This document shows, in pieces, positions 1 to 10,680 of a DNA stretch of 64,000 nucleotides (positions are counted from its first letter, which is position 1; every line of letters starts with the position of its first letter). This DNA is from Papaver somniferum (Eukaryota; Streptophyta; Magnoliopsida; Ranunculales; Papaveraceae): positions 162,816,770-162,880,769 of the forward strand of contig NC_039366.1 in the NCBI RefSeq assembly GCF_003573695.1, read 5' to 3'. The notes beneath the pieces were generated by a model. It did no database searches, was not told where the DNA came from, and worked only from the letters and a program-made list of their open reading frames with translations. The position numbers and the translations under genes were made by a program.

Positions 1-1043
1 CCTTAGGTTTCTATCGAGACCCTGTAGGTTAATGACTTGAAGACTTCATTGGGATTGTGAAGCCAGACCGATACTACTTTTCTTGTAGTTGTGTGATCTC
101 ATCTTGTATCGTACTAAGTAAAATTGTAAGATTGGCTTGAGATTAATTTATCCGATAGGCAAGATATAAAAGAAGTCACAAACATCTTTATATCATCGTT
201 TGTGATTCGCAATATCTTCTTTCGGTAGTCGATTAAGATTATTGTGAGGTGATTGATAATTCTAGGTTGTTCTTCGGGAATATAAGTCCGGGTTATCAAT
301 TGGTTCCTGATCACCTTGATTTATCAAAAGATGTAACAAAAACTCGTAGGTATTTCTGTGGGAGACAGATTTATCTATTACCGTAGACTTTTCTGTGTGA
401 TACAAATTTGTTTATTAAAGTCTTCGACTTTGGGTCGTAGCAACTCTTAGTTGTGGGTGAGATCAGCTAAGGGAATTAAGTGCGTAGTATCCTGCTGGGA
501 TCAGAGACGTAAGGAGCGCAAATGTACCTTGGATCAGTGTGAGATTGATTGGGTTTCAACTACAGTCGAGACCGAAGTTAGTTGTAGTAGGCTAGTGTCT
601 GTAGAGGCTTAATACAGTGTGTTCAATCTGGACTAGGTCCCGGGATTTTTCTGCATTTGCGGTTTCCTCGTTAACAAAACTTCTGGTGTCTGTGTTATTT
701 CTTTTCCGCGTTATATTTTGTTATATAATTGACATATCACAGGTTGTGCGTTGAATCGATCAATCGGGAAATCCAACCTTTGGTTGTTGATTGAAATTGA
801 TTGATCCTTGAACATTGGTCTTTGGTACCGTTCAAGTGATTTATCTTGTATTCAATTAGACTCGCAGATTTCTATTTGCTTGAGTAAATATTGAATTGAT
901 AAAGTGAGATATAACTCTTTGATATACTTTTATTAAGATTGAGTATGATTGTCTAGTTGATTCTCTTAAAAGTATATTGGAGTTAGTCCATACAGATTGC
1001 TAATCGAAATATTGAGTGTGGTTGTTGTACCCCCGCTTTTTCA
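1..1043 (+). repeat. Element A 5' LTR, 3' portion (start outside window)
   Basis: Ends with ...gctttttca at 1043, followed by a 2-base spacer and a primer binding site, which fixes the LTR/internal junction. The stretch is the reverse complement of the element B 5' LTR from 54565 to about 55577, and of the C LTR from 2217 to about 3240. The full LTR should be about 2.3 kb judging from B, so roughly 1.25 kb lies left of the window. It contains the conserved block at about 625-680 found in all LTRs of this group. Confidence 0.88.
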
Positions 1044-1045
1044 AT

Positions 1046-1058
1046 TGGTATCAGAGCA
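1046..1058 (+). promoter_or_regulatory. Primer binding site, initiator-Met tRNA type (A)
   Basis: tggtatcagagca two bases after the LTR end. This is the standard complement of the 3' end of plant initiator tRNA-Met used by many LTR retrotransposons to prime minus-strand DNA. Confidence 0.92.
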
Positions 1059-1110
1059 TACAAACACGTTTAAAGACCTTACAAGTCTGTGTTTGTGGAA
1101 ATCTGACTCT

Positions 1111-2216
1111 ATGGACAGGAATTCTGTCTCCATAAACGTACCACCAGTCTTCGATGTCTCAAACTACTTATGGTGGAAAATTGCTATGTGTGCTTTTCTT
1201 CAAGCTCGTGATTTTCAAACATGGGTACTTGTTGTTAATGGTTATGATCCTCCGGTGAATACAGAAGGCGATGTATCTATACCTAAGGATATTGGTAGAT
1301 ACAGTCAGGAAGAAATTCTTGCTGCAAAGCAAAGTTATGACGGCTTAAAAGCTATCATACATGCCATTATCCCAGATCTTCAGCACCATGTGACTACGTG
1401 CACTAAGTCTAAAGAAGCCTGAGATATCTTAGAAACTGTATTTGAAGGAAATACTAGTGAGAAAGAATCTAGGCTTCAAAACCTAAATTATGATTGGGAA
1501 AACCTTCGTATGGCAGATGAAGAAACATTTGATGAGTTTAATCACAAAGAGTCTGAAATTATTAATGCATCTTTTGCATTGGATAAGACCATTCCTGAAA
1601 AGGACATTAAGATGAAAATTCTCAGATCGTTGCCATCTAGATACGATTCTAAGAAGCATGCCATCGTTGAAGGAAATAATCTCGCAACGGTGTCCAGAAA
1701 CACACTGGTTGGGAAGCTAAAGATCTTTGATCATGAGCATACGTCCAAGTCTAGTAAGGATTTTGATTTCAAAGCACTGAAGAACACTAAATTACTTGAC
1801 AAAAGTAAAAGTGTTTACATCTCTGAAGATGATCTTTCTGAGGCTGATTCATCAGATGAAGATCTTGATAAGTCAGTCTCGTTGATCACAAGACAGTTTA
1901 GGAATCTTCTTTTGAAGAGAAGTAAACGGTTCTCCAGAGATAAATCTAAGTCACCAGATAAGCCACATAATCGTGTTCCTCCTGAAAATAGGGATATTGA
2001 TGAAAATGATGACGAGGATATGCCTCAGTGCTTTAAGTGTAAAGGTTTTGGTCATTTTGCAAATGAGTGTCCATATCGAAAGAAATACACTGGGAACAAA
2101 GGTCTGGCTGCAACTCTTGATGAAATGTCTGACAACTATGATTCTAATGATGACGAAAAATCAAGTGTTGCACTTCTTTGTGAAAATATTGATTTTGATA
2201 ATTATAGTAATACATA
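1111..2216 (+). pseudogene. gag: Copia-type gag of element A, one nonsense codon, 3' end cut by C
   Basis: One continuous frame from ATG 1111 to the C junction, broken only by TGA at 1420-1422. The B copy has Trp (TGG) at this site, so a single G-to-A change explains it. The N-terminal part (NYLWWKIAMCAFLQARDF...W) is the copia-type gag polypeptide region. A charged, Ser/Asp-rich linker follows, then a CCHC zinc knuckle CFKCKGFGHFANEC (CX2CX4HX4C) near residues 310-323, expected to bind packaged RNA. The frame ends at 2217, where LTR C begins at its exact terminus, and translation runs on into the LTR to 2295. B shows that the gag normally continues with a second knuckle, which is lost here. 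Confidence 0.85.
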
Positions 2217-3837
2217 TGAAAAAGCGGGGGTACAACAACCACACCTAATATTTCGCTTAGCAATCTGTATGGAAAAACTCCAATATACTTTCTAGAGAAT
2301 CAACTAGACAGTCAGACTCAATCTAGATAAAAAGTATATCAAAGAGTTTATATCTCAATCTCTCGATTTGATATACACTCAAGCAAATAGAAATATGCGA
2401 GTCTTTATCAAGTACTAGAGAGATAACTTGGATGGTACCAAAGACCAATATCCAGTGTCAATCAATTTAAATGAACAACCAAAAGGTCGGATATTCTAAT
2501 TGATTGAACAACGCACAACCTGTGATATTTCAGTTATATAAACAAATATAACGCGGAATAGAAATAACACAGACACCAGAATTTTGTTAACAAGGAAACC
2601 GCAAATGCAGAAAAATCCCGGGACCTAGTCTAGATTGACCACATATTGTATTAAGCCGCTACAGATACTAGCCTACTCCAAACTAACTTCGGTCTGTATT
2701 GTAGTTGAACCCCAATAAATCTCACACTGATCTAAGGTACAGTTATGCTCCTACGCCTCTGATACCAGTAGGATGCTACGTGCTTGATTCCCTTAGCTGA
2801 TCTCACCCACAACTAAGAGTTGCTACGACCCAAAGTCGAAGACTTTAATAAACAAATCTGTATCACACAGAAAAGATAAATCCGTCTTCCAAGAATATAC
2901 CTACGAGTTTTGTTCCGTCTTTTGATAAATCAAGGTGAACATGAACCAATTGATAAACCGGACTTATATTCCCGAAGAACAGCCTAGTATTATCAATCAC
3001 CTTACAATAATCTTAATCGACGCAGCGAAAAAGATATTGTGGAATCACAAACGATGAGACGAAGTGTTTGTGATTAATTTTCTATCTTGCCTATCGGAGA
3101 TATAAATCTCAAGCCAATTATTACAATTGTACTCATAACGATAGAAACATCAAGATCATATTACACAACTACAAGAAAAGTAGTATCGGTCTGGCTTCAC
3201 AATCACAATGAAGTCTTTAAGTCGTTAACCTGGTTTAGAAGAAGAAACCAAAGGTTAAAGGAGAATCGACTCTAGCTTAGCACAACTAGTATCACACGTA
3301 AGGTGTGCGGATTAGGTTTCCCAGTTGTTAGAGTTCTCCCTTATATAGTCTTTCAAATCAGGGTTTGCAATCGATGTTAGCTTGGTAATAAAGCATTCAA
3401 TATTCACCGTTAGATGAAAACCTGATTAGATTCAAGCTAATATTTCTCAACCGTTGGATCGAAACTTTAGCTTGTTACACACAAATGAAATGTCCAATTT
3501 TGGGTTTATGTAACCGTTCCCAAACATTAACATTTGTTGGTTCAACAATAGTTAACCAAATGGTTAGCCATATGATCACTTTCATATCCACCATATTCTT
3601 CTTCACCATAACTAGTCCAAATGACTCAAATGAACTAGTTAGAGAGTTTTTCAATTGCTTAGATCTTATGTAACTACACAAGACATGATCGAAGCAAAAA
3701 CGGTTTGATTCACTCGAATCAGTTCATGAACTTTATAGCCACGGTTTGCAAAAGCATTCCTTAGTTTATATAAACATGAGTTTAAGAACAACCGATTTAA
3801 GATATAACCTGCTCAAGTTCGCGGACTGGGTTCATTT
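2217..3837 (-). repeat. LTR C, minus orientation, truncated, inserted in gag of A
   Basis: Begins with tgaaaaagcgggggt, the exact reverse complement of the LTR 3' terminus of this family, directly after gag codon sequence. It therefore looks like a true insertion rather than a random join. Homology to B and D LTRs runs to about 3837, then switches abruptly to the LTR of element G (taaagaagatttgtg). The outer ~0.7 kb of the LTR, the rest of element C, about 0.9 kb of A and the first ~440 bp of the G LTR are missing, which one deletion would explain. The expected 5-bp target duplication (acata, 2212-2216) has no surviving right partner. Confidence 0.78.
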
Positions 3838-4554
3838 AAAGAAGATTTGTGATAACGGAGAAAGAAATTATTCATGAGATAGCTTTCATTAAAGAGAAGA
3901 TGTGATGGAGTTATGGAAGAAGATTTTGAAAAGATATTTGAGTAATGGGTTATTGTGTATAAATAGGGTGCTAGTAGGACCAAATAGATGGATCGAGAGA
4001 GGGGAGTTTTGGGAGAGCAAAATCATTTTCTTATTCTTCTCATTACATTTCATCATCTTGTAAACACTTTTTGAGCCATGAATAAATATTTTAAGTGTGT
4101 TTTCGACGTGATGAGCTAAACCCCAATACTGAGACGACGGAGGAAGACGAATTTCATACATGGGTAAAATTATTTAGTTCTTTTTAAGACTTTTGCATTA
4201 ATTTTAATTGAAACATGATTTGAATTAATTGGTTGTCATTTAATTTGATGAGGTATGCTTAGCTTAAATGTTTTGATACATCATGCTTAGGATTTACAAC
4301 TAATCTTTTGAGAATCTACCTTGGCAAAACCAGAGTCCATGTTAATTTTATTCATTGAGCTTTAATTGTTGAGAATAAATAAATTGAACCCTATGTTATG
4401 AATTCGACGAAATCCTAGTCCCAGTAACACTCTTCATCCTGTGACAATATTTTGTGTATATTTTTTCTTTTCTTTTAGTTTATTAATTCTTAAAATCAAT
4501 TCATCAAGTCCGAGTGAACGACAACTCTATTTACCACTATATAAAATTCGATCA
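3838..4554 (+). repeat. Element G 5' LTR, 5'-truncated
   Basis: Closely matches 8449-9163, with few scattered substitutions, and ends ...ttcgatca before a short spacer and the PBS. The first ~440 bp present in the 3' LTR are absent. The ORF at 3889-4161 on the minus strand lies in this LTR and has a parallel at 8498-8698, so it is LTR sequence and not a gene. Confidence 0.87.
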
Positions 4555-4559
4555 ATTTT

Positions 4560-4579
4560 TGGCGCCGCCGACGCGGACT
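4560..4579 (+). promoter_or_regulatory. Primer binding site, tRNA-Asp type (G)
   Basis: tggcgccgccgacgcggact resembles the complement of the plant tRNA-Asp 3' end (tggcgccgttgccgggga), with a few mismatches. Athila-like and related plant gypsy elements use this primer. Confidence 0.72.
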
Positions 4580-5128
4580 TGTGTATAGATTTGTTTTTAG
4601 GTTTGGTTTTTATTTTTATTATTTTTGTTCTTTTTTACGCGTTTTGGTATTTTTCTGTTTGCTTTCATACTTGGTGCAGAGCTTATGTAAAAGAGAACGT
4701 GTTGAAAAGTAAAGCGAAGCCAAAGAAGGAAAGAAAAGAGAAATCCAAAGGAGTAAAGAAGAATATTTTTGTATATAGTTAATTTATTTTTATTAGATTT
4801 TTTATTTATTTATTTTGAACTGTAATTAGGGTTATATTTTTGTAATCTTTTATTTTTGGACATTTTATTTTTTTTTTTCTTTTTGGACTTTCTTTTTGGG
4901 ACTTTCTTTTGGACATTATTTTTAAAACCCTAAGGAAGGGTTAATTTAAATAAAACTGTTGCAGGGAAGGACGACAGTTACGATACTGTCTCGGCCCTTC
5001 GGGTTCGTACACGACATCGGAGTTGTGGCCCGAGTCGACTTCAACGGTTCATCCCCCGTCTGGAACGGGAGGTAAGGTTTTCTGAACACCCGTGAATCCC
5101 CTGTCAGTGGGTTTATTTTGTGTTGAGA
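4580..5128 (+). other. Element G leader between PBS and ORF
   Basis: T-rich leader with no supported protein. The reading frame 4441-4782 spans the LTR/PBS border and is not credible as a gene. The part at 4690-4760 is purine- and lysine-codon-rich. A short GC-rich segment at 4980-5070 precedes the ORF. Confidence 0.5.
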
Positions 5129-6874
5129 ATGTCAAACTGGTATTACAATAGCCAATACAATGAATATCCAACTGAAAAATATGGACATTACTCCTTTTAT
5201 GACCATAGTGTGAATAGTGGTTGGGAACGCCAACCTTTTGAAGGTTATGGGTCATACCATGGTGAGCCCAATTACTATGCACACGCGCATCGGTCATTCG
5301 AGCAAGATAATTATAGTAATAGTTTTTCGTCTCTAGGGGATACAATCAAACTATTGAAAAGTAGTCCTTTTTATGATCCTTCTGTTCCTATTCCTTCTCT
5401 AGAAGAGTCCCTCAGGGATTTAGCTGAGTCGACACGTAAGTTAACTGAATCGACATGTAATTTAGCTGAGGTGAATAACGTAGTTATGGACGAAAGAGCT
5501 GCAACAACGACTGAATCTTCTTTAGATATCCTCAATAGGTTAACTGAAAACTTGGATCCAACACTAAGGGAACTTTCTTTAGAAGAGACCCTTGAGTTAG
5601 AGACGAATGAAAGAATTGCTTGAAATAATCTGAATTTCCAACACAGTGTTCTCAGTTTCACCCTTGAAAATGAGGATAGTTACTATTCACCTAATGATGA
5701 GGTTAGAAATGGAGACACTACTTTAGATGAGGTTCAACCATTTTCATGTTATTATAATGATTATGATGAGGATAATGTTGATGAAGAATTTGAAATTTGT
5801 AGGCATAGTGATCATGAATTTATTACTCCAACTGAGCTTTATAGTAATCATGTTACTTCTAGTTCAAATCCAAATAATTTTAATGATATTTTACCTATTC
5901 AAAAGGATGAGGATTTGACTAGAGGTATCCCCGTTTTAGACAATGTAGTATTTCCTTTTTACGAAGCCGATGATAGTTTTGAGGAACGAGTTTATTCTGA
6001 GAATATTGTTTTAGAGTCTAGAGATTTAGAAACATTAGACTTAGAAAAAGAAAATGAACTCGTTGAGTTGAGTGAGGATGAACCCGACTTAGAAGAATCA
6101 ATTGACCATTTTCAGGAATCTGATGACCTAGAAATTAGGGAAGTTGTGATTAGTCTTTCTAGAGACACCGAAAACTCTAAGTTTGGGGGTGATTATTATC
6201 CACGTGCTTTAACTCTTAGGAAGGTCCCTCACTTGGTACTTAACATATATGCCTCAACCATTTTACAAGATTATCTTCATACACGTTTTCCCGAACCTCA
6301 TGTTGTCCAGAATGAATCTCAGTTGTTAGAAACCCATCCTCTGGTTGATGTGGTTAACCCAGGCTATGATACCAAAATTGACTTTGTTTTCCCACCAAAA
6401 ACTTTCCTTCCAATTGTGGGAACATATGAGTTTCATATGTGTCAGTTATTAAGTTTTGAGACTAAACCGAATTACTTTAGAAAATTAGGGTCGACATATT
6501 TGCTTAAGAATGACCACTACTGTGGTCAACAGTGTGAGTCAAATATGATTGACTTAGAGGATCCCCAATTATTTAGGTTATTGTTATGTGCTTCTAAGTT
6601 CTTAGTTGAGTATTTTCAGACTCTATAACCTGATCTTCAGGATCCTGCCTTTGAGGAACTCCAGCCCATGAAAATATTTTATCTAGACCCAGTTATAGAA
6701 CCTGAACCTGAACCACAACTAGATGTAGTTGTCTTAAACAAGAAACTAGACAAGGGTGTGCTTTATTTGCTAATTTTCTTGGCATGTTGCAGATTTCTTT
6801 TACTTGTGATAGCTTTATTTGGTTTTGGTGATCCGCAGTTATTCCGGCTATTATTATATGATTCCATAAGGTGA
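5129..6874 (+). pseudogene. Acidic ORF of element G with C-terminal membrane segment
   Basis: One frame from ATG 5129 (MSNWYYNSQYNEYP...) to 6874 with two in-frame stops (TGA 5621, TAA 6626). On both sides of each stop the frame stays open and compositionally uniform, so it is one decayed gene. The N-terminus is Tyr/Asn-rich. The middle carries a heptad-like LAEST repeat and is strongly acidic. The motif DPQLFRLLL occurs twice, before the second stop and at the C-terminus, flanking a Pro/Glu patch (EPEPEPQ) and a hydrophobic stretch of about 20 residues (FLACCRFLLLVIALFGFG) that looks like a membrane segment. Similar anonymous ORFs occur in non-autonomous plant gypsy elements; the function is unknown. 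No gag zinc knuckle or catalytic motif is visible. Confidence 0.6.
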
Positions 6875-8011
6875 CTAATCCTTTCTTAGTCTGGCTAAAG
6901 ATTTTAAACTAGCACTTACTGGGAGGTAACCCAATATTCTTGCGACACGGTAATATCTTTCCTTATCTCTTTTGCTTCAAGTGGTAATAGTTTCTCCTTG
7001 TTCATGTTTTTAATTTTATATTTAGAACATTGAGGACAATGTTAGATTTAAATTTGGGGGTATGGGAGAAACTTTTTAGTTGCAATAAATAAACTCCGGA
7101 GCCTAGAAATCTATGCTTATTAAGGTTGGGACTAACCAATCTAAGTGGATGGGAACATCTTGGTTGTAGGAGTTGAGGAACCAATCCGATTAGATGGAAA
7201 CATCTAAAGAGTCTATTCATAAAAGCACAGAGCTCAGGTGTTAGAATTAAAAAGAAACATGGTAGTTTCGCCATATCTCGTTGAATCATTTTCACCTTAT
7301 GTTTTTGTTTTTCTTTTCTTATAAGTGATTGGGTGAAATAGAGTGATTGAGATACAAAAAAAAAAAATGAAAAAAAAAAATGTGAAATGAAAAAAAAAAT
7401 TTGAGACCAGACCATCAGACCAACTGGAATAAATTCAATAAAGTCGACCACTGGTGCCCTTGTATATGCCAGTTGTGTTGACCTAGAGTTAGGATTATCA
7501 CCCGCTGGTTCCCTTGTATATGCCAGCTGTGTTGATATTAGTCAGACCGGTATCTCAGTCCATTAGGATAGGTTCACCTTAGTCTACATCAAACCATCTA
7601 CGTTTTTCTCTACATCCATCTTCTTAATCTTTCCATGTGATTGGTTGACTCCGGTTATGATGTACAGAAACTATCTGAGTAGAGCTCTGTCACTTATATG
7701 AATTTGAGTATGCTTGAGTGCAAACTCGTGTACAACAATTGGAATTGCGCATCAGGGTACTTCCTCCTGTAGTCAATGAGAGTATGCCAACCAAGGAGAT
7801 TCTTTAGTGCCTAACAAGGTTCTGCGTAGATAGCAAGAGGTATGGAGTAAAGGTTTTGTGGGTACACCTCTGGTAAACCCTCCGGAGACAACACTCCGCC
7901 GGTAGGGCCACCTAGCGGTTTAACGGCTTGCTGCACGTGCTAAGTGTAGTCATTTTATTTTTCTATATTAGATTTGCTCGAGGACTAGCAAATAATAAGT
8001 TTGGGGGTATT
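6875..8011 (+). other. Element G 3' untranslated region with tandem motif and PPT
   Basis: Non-coding. The phrase around 7025-7065 (acattgaggacaatgtt... followed by tttgggggta) has the look of the 3' regions of Athila-related elements. A run of A-rich tracts lies at 7355-7400. A duplicated ~60-bp unit (cccttgtatatgccag...gtgttga) occurs at about 7450-7540. The region ends with the polypurine tract aagtttgggggta at 7998-8010, one base before the 3' LTR (tgatagac at 8012). Confidence 0.65.
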
Positions 8012-9163
8012 TGATAGACACATTTTTGTGTCTAAATGGATCTCAATACTATATATTGTTGGCACTCGATTTCGTATTTATTTACAGTGTTTTTTGTGTT
8101 TGTAGGTATTTTTGGGGAATAAACATTTTTGGAAGAATTGGCTTAAAAGTGTTAAAGGCATCCTCATTTCAGATAAGAGCACCAATCTTGTTAAAGGCAC
8201 CCAGCAAATGGATAGAGGCACCCTCTCTTTCTTCATTTTGAAACAAATTCACGGAATTTATGGGATATTTTAAAGATTCGAGGCAAAGATATCTTCTTGC
8301 CTATTATACATAAAGTTTCCATATCTTGAAGGTAAAAGAGATAATATATTTATGAGTTGGTTTTTATTGAAAACGAGAAAAAAAATCTGGGGTTTTATTT
8401 AAAAAATAAAAAAAGATAATATCCCTAGTATTTTATTTTAGAAAATAAAGAAGATTTGTGATAACGGAGAAAGAAATTATTCATGAGATATCTTTCATTA
8501 AAGAGAAAATCTGATGGAGTTATGGAAGAAGATTTTGAAAAGATGTTTGGGTAATGCGTTATTGTGTATAAATAGGGTGCTAGTAGGACCAAACAGATGG
8601 ATCGAGAGAGGGGAGTTTTGGGAGAGCAAAATCATTGTTTTATTCTTCTCATTACATTTCATCATCTTGTAAACACTTTTTGAGCCATGAATAAACATTT
8701 TAAGTGTGTTTTCGACGTGATGAGCTAAACCCCAACACTAGGACGACGGAGGAAGAAGAATTTCATACATGGGTAAAATTATTTAGTTCTTTTTAAGACT
8801 TTTGCATTAATTTTAATTGAAATATGATTTGAATTAATTGGTTGTCATTTAATTTGATGAGGTATGCTTAGCTTAAATGTTTTGATACATCATGCTTAGG
8901 ATTTACAACTAATCTTTTGAGAATATACCTTGGCAAAACCATAGTCCATGTTAATTTTATTCATTGAGCTTTAATTGTTGAGAATAAATAAATTGAACCC
9001 TATGTTATGAATTCGATGAAATCCTAGTCCTAGTAACACTCTTCATCCTGTGATAATATTTTGTGTATATTTTTTCTTTTCTTTTAGTTTATTAATTCTT
9101 AAAATCAATTCATCAAGTCCGAGTGAACGACAACTCTATTTACCACTATATAAAATTCGATCA
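8012..9163 (+). repeat. Element G 3' LTR (complete, 1152 bp)
   Basis: Starts tgatagacacattttt directly after the polypurine tract and ends ...ttcgatca, after which element A sequence resumes. It is the reference for how much of the 5' LTR is missing. A TATA-like tgtataaatagggtg at 8564-8578 (3954-3968 in the 5' LTR) is a plausible RNA polymerase II promoter for the element. Confidence 0.88.
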
Positions 9164-9499
9164 ATTGTCAAGCCATCAATCATGAAGGAAAAAGATAAAT
9201 CTCCGTTGCCTCCAACTTTGAAAAGGAAAAGAAGGAATGTGAGGAAGCCAAGTGTTGTTCCTTCAAATTCTCAGAAGTTTTCTGATGTTCTTGAAGTATT
9301 GAAGGAGACACGAAAGGAGATTCAACAAATAAAGTCTTTTGTTCTTAAGACTCATGAGATTCAGAAGGCTCTGGTTCGACATCCGTCAAGAAGGTTTATT
9401 GATATTAACTCCTATCTTCATGAACCTTATGTCCCAATGGCTGTTGACGACAAGGAATTCGGGGACGATAAAGAATTCTTCAAAGGTCTTAACATCTAG
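9164..9499 (+). pseudogene. ORF2 of element A, 5'-truncated by G insertion
   Basis: The frame from ATG 9182 to 9499 (about 105 residues) matches the minus-strand B copy (52572-52189) almost residue for residue: SIMKEKDKSP, then VPSNSQKFSDVLE, RKEIQQIKS, RRFIDINSYL and PYVPMAVDDKEF. The B copy begins about 18 residues earlier (MDTPRIMSSDGKDV), so G cut off the N-terminus here. The protein is Lys/Arg-rich at its start with a possible short coiled coil (KETRKEIQQIKSFVLKTHEI). No known domain is recognised. Conservation between two copies suggests past selection on the protein. Confidence 0.65.
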
Positions 9500-10680
9500 T
9501 AAATCTTATGATGAGAATTTTATTTCTTGTTTTGTTTAGAAGAATAACTAGAGTTTGGAATAGCCATTATTGTGATTACACATAGCTATGTCCAACGTTT
9601 TCATCTTCATGTTTTTAGGTTTATTTGTTTAAATTCTAAAATTGTTTGGAAGATGATTTTTGCAATATTAATCTTTATGGTTTTATATATTGCAATTTGT
9701 TATGGGATATGTGTGTTTGTGTCCGTGAACTATGATTGTCCCATACCTTGTCAAAAGTTAAGTCTTTAGTATGTCGATATGCATGTATTGATAAAGGAAT
9801 GAATGTTTCTTGACATTACAATAGTTTTAAGCCTATTATATGTCATTATGAAAATATTGATGTAAGATAGGATGAACTTTTGTTTATGAGGATTATGTCT
9901 ATTTTATGTCATTGTGCAAATAGTGATGGAAAATAGAATGAATCCTTGTCTATTCCGCAGTATTGATCTTCCCTGATCCATATTTTATGTATATACTATG
10001 CGGCTCCGTGAGTTCTCTTATGTTGAGAATTTACGATTAAATTAATCATGGTTTTTCTTATGGTTAATTTAATTGAATATTTTTGGATTCAAATTCATAT
10101 TCGTATATGTTTTGTTATGTCCAAAGAAATCCTATGAAAGTAAGGACGCTCTTGTTGTTCTTTCGGGAATGACATTTTATGGGAGAGAGTTCTTAATTGA
10201 ACTTGTGCTTAATTGCCAAATCTTTGTGGGGAGTGCGGCTGTGGAATATTATAGGGGTTATCTTGTATCTTTATAAACTCCTTGATGAAAGCATTTAGCT
10301 TCGGCTATATGATTGCATCTAAAAAGTTGATATGTACTTTCTTTTGGTCATGAAATGTCTCTATGGAAATCTCATTATGATCCCACTAGTTTTCGTACCT
10401 TTACCAATTTTATTGACAAAAAAGGGGAGAATTAATATGTAGTGCACACTACAAATACATATGGTTTTCAGATCATTATGTAAGGGGGAGTGGTTTCCAT
10501 GTGAGATGGAGTATTGACTAAGGGAGAGTGATACATATCACCATAGTATTGTTGTCGAAGTTGTGATACAATTGAACTTTGATGCTGTGTAATAATACTA
10601 TGACATTGTGTAACAATGATTGAGAACTCTTGTTTTCTCATTTTCATAGCTACGGATTTTCAACAAAGATGATGCTAAAC
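9500..10680 (+). other. Element A 3' internal region, non-coding
   Basis: Collinear with the reverse complement of B (52188-51494 and 42068-41575). Many short reading frames but none supported. Contains ggggagtg and ggggagaatt purine motifs and AT-rich spacers. It stops at ...gatgatgctaaac, 175 bp before the expected 3' LTR, where the truncated P LTR takes over. Confidence 0.65.

Larger units (their letters stand above)
3838..9163 (+). mobile_element. Element G: non-autonomous gypsy-like LTR retrotransposon
   Basis: 5' LTR remnant (3838-4554), tRNA-Asp-type PBS (4560), a long acidic ORF (5129-6874), a 1.1-kb untranslated region, PPT (about 8001-8011) and a full 3' LTR (8012-9163, tgatagac...gatca). 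The internal region is only about 3.45 kb and shows no protease, RT or integrase. It sits in element A just before the lysine-rich part of ORF2; the right flank attgt (9164-9168) matches the uninterrupted B sequence, so attgt is the likely target duplication. The left copy was lost in the 3838 deletion. Confidence 0.82.

Noticed and set aside
1046..1058. A tRNA gene at the PBS
   Set aside because: Only the 3'-end complement is present; there is no cloverleaf, so it is a primer binding site.
3889..4161. Minus-strand ORF in the G LTR
   Set aside because: Repeated in the other LTR (8498-8698) and opposed to element transcription; no codon signal.
4441..4782. 113-residue ORF across the G LTR/PBS border
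   Set aside because: It runs from LTR into the untranslated leader through the PBS; the start is repeated in the 3' LTR (9050), so it is structural sequence rather than a gene.
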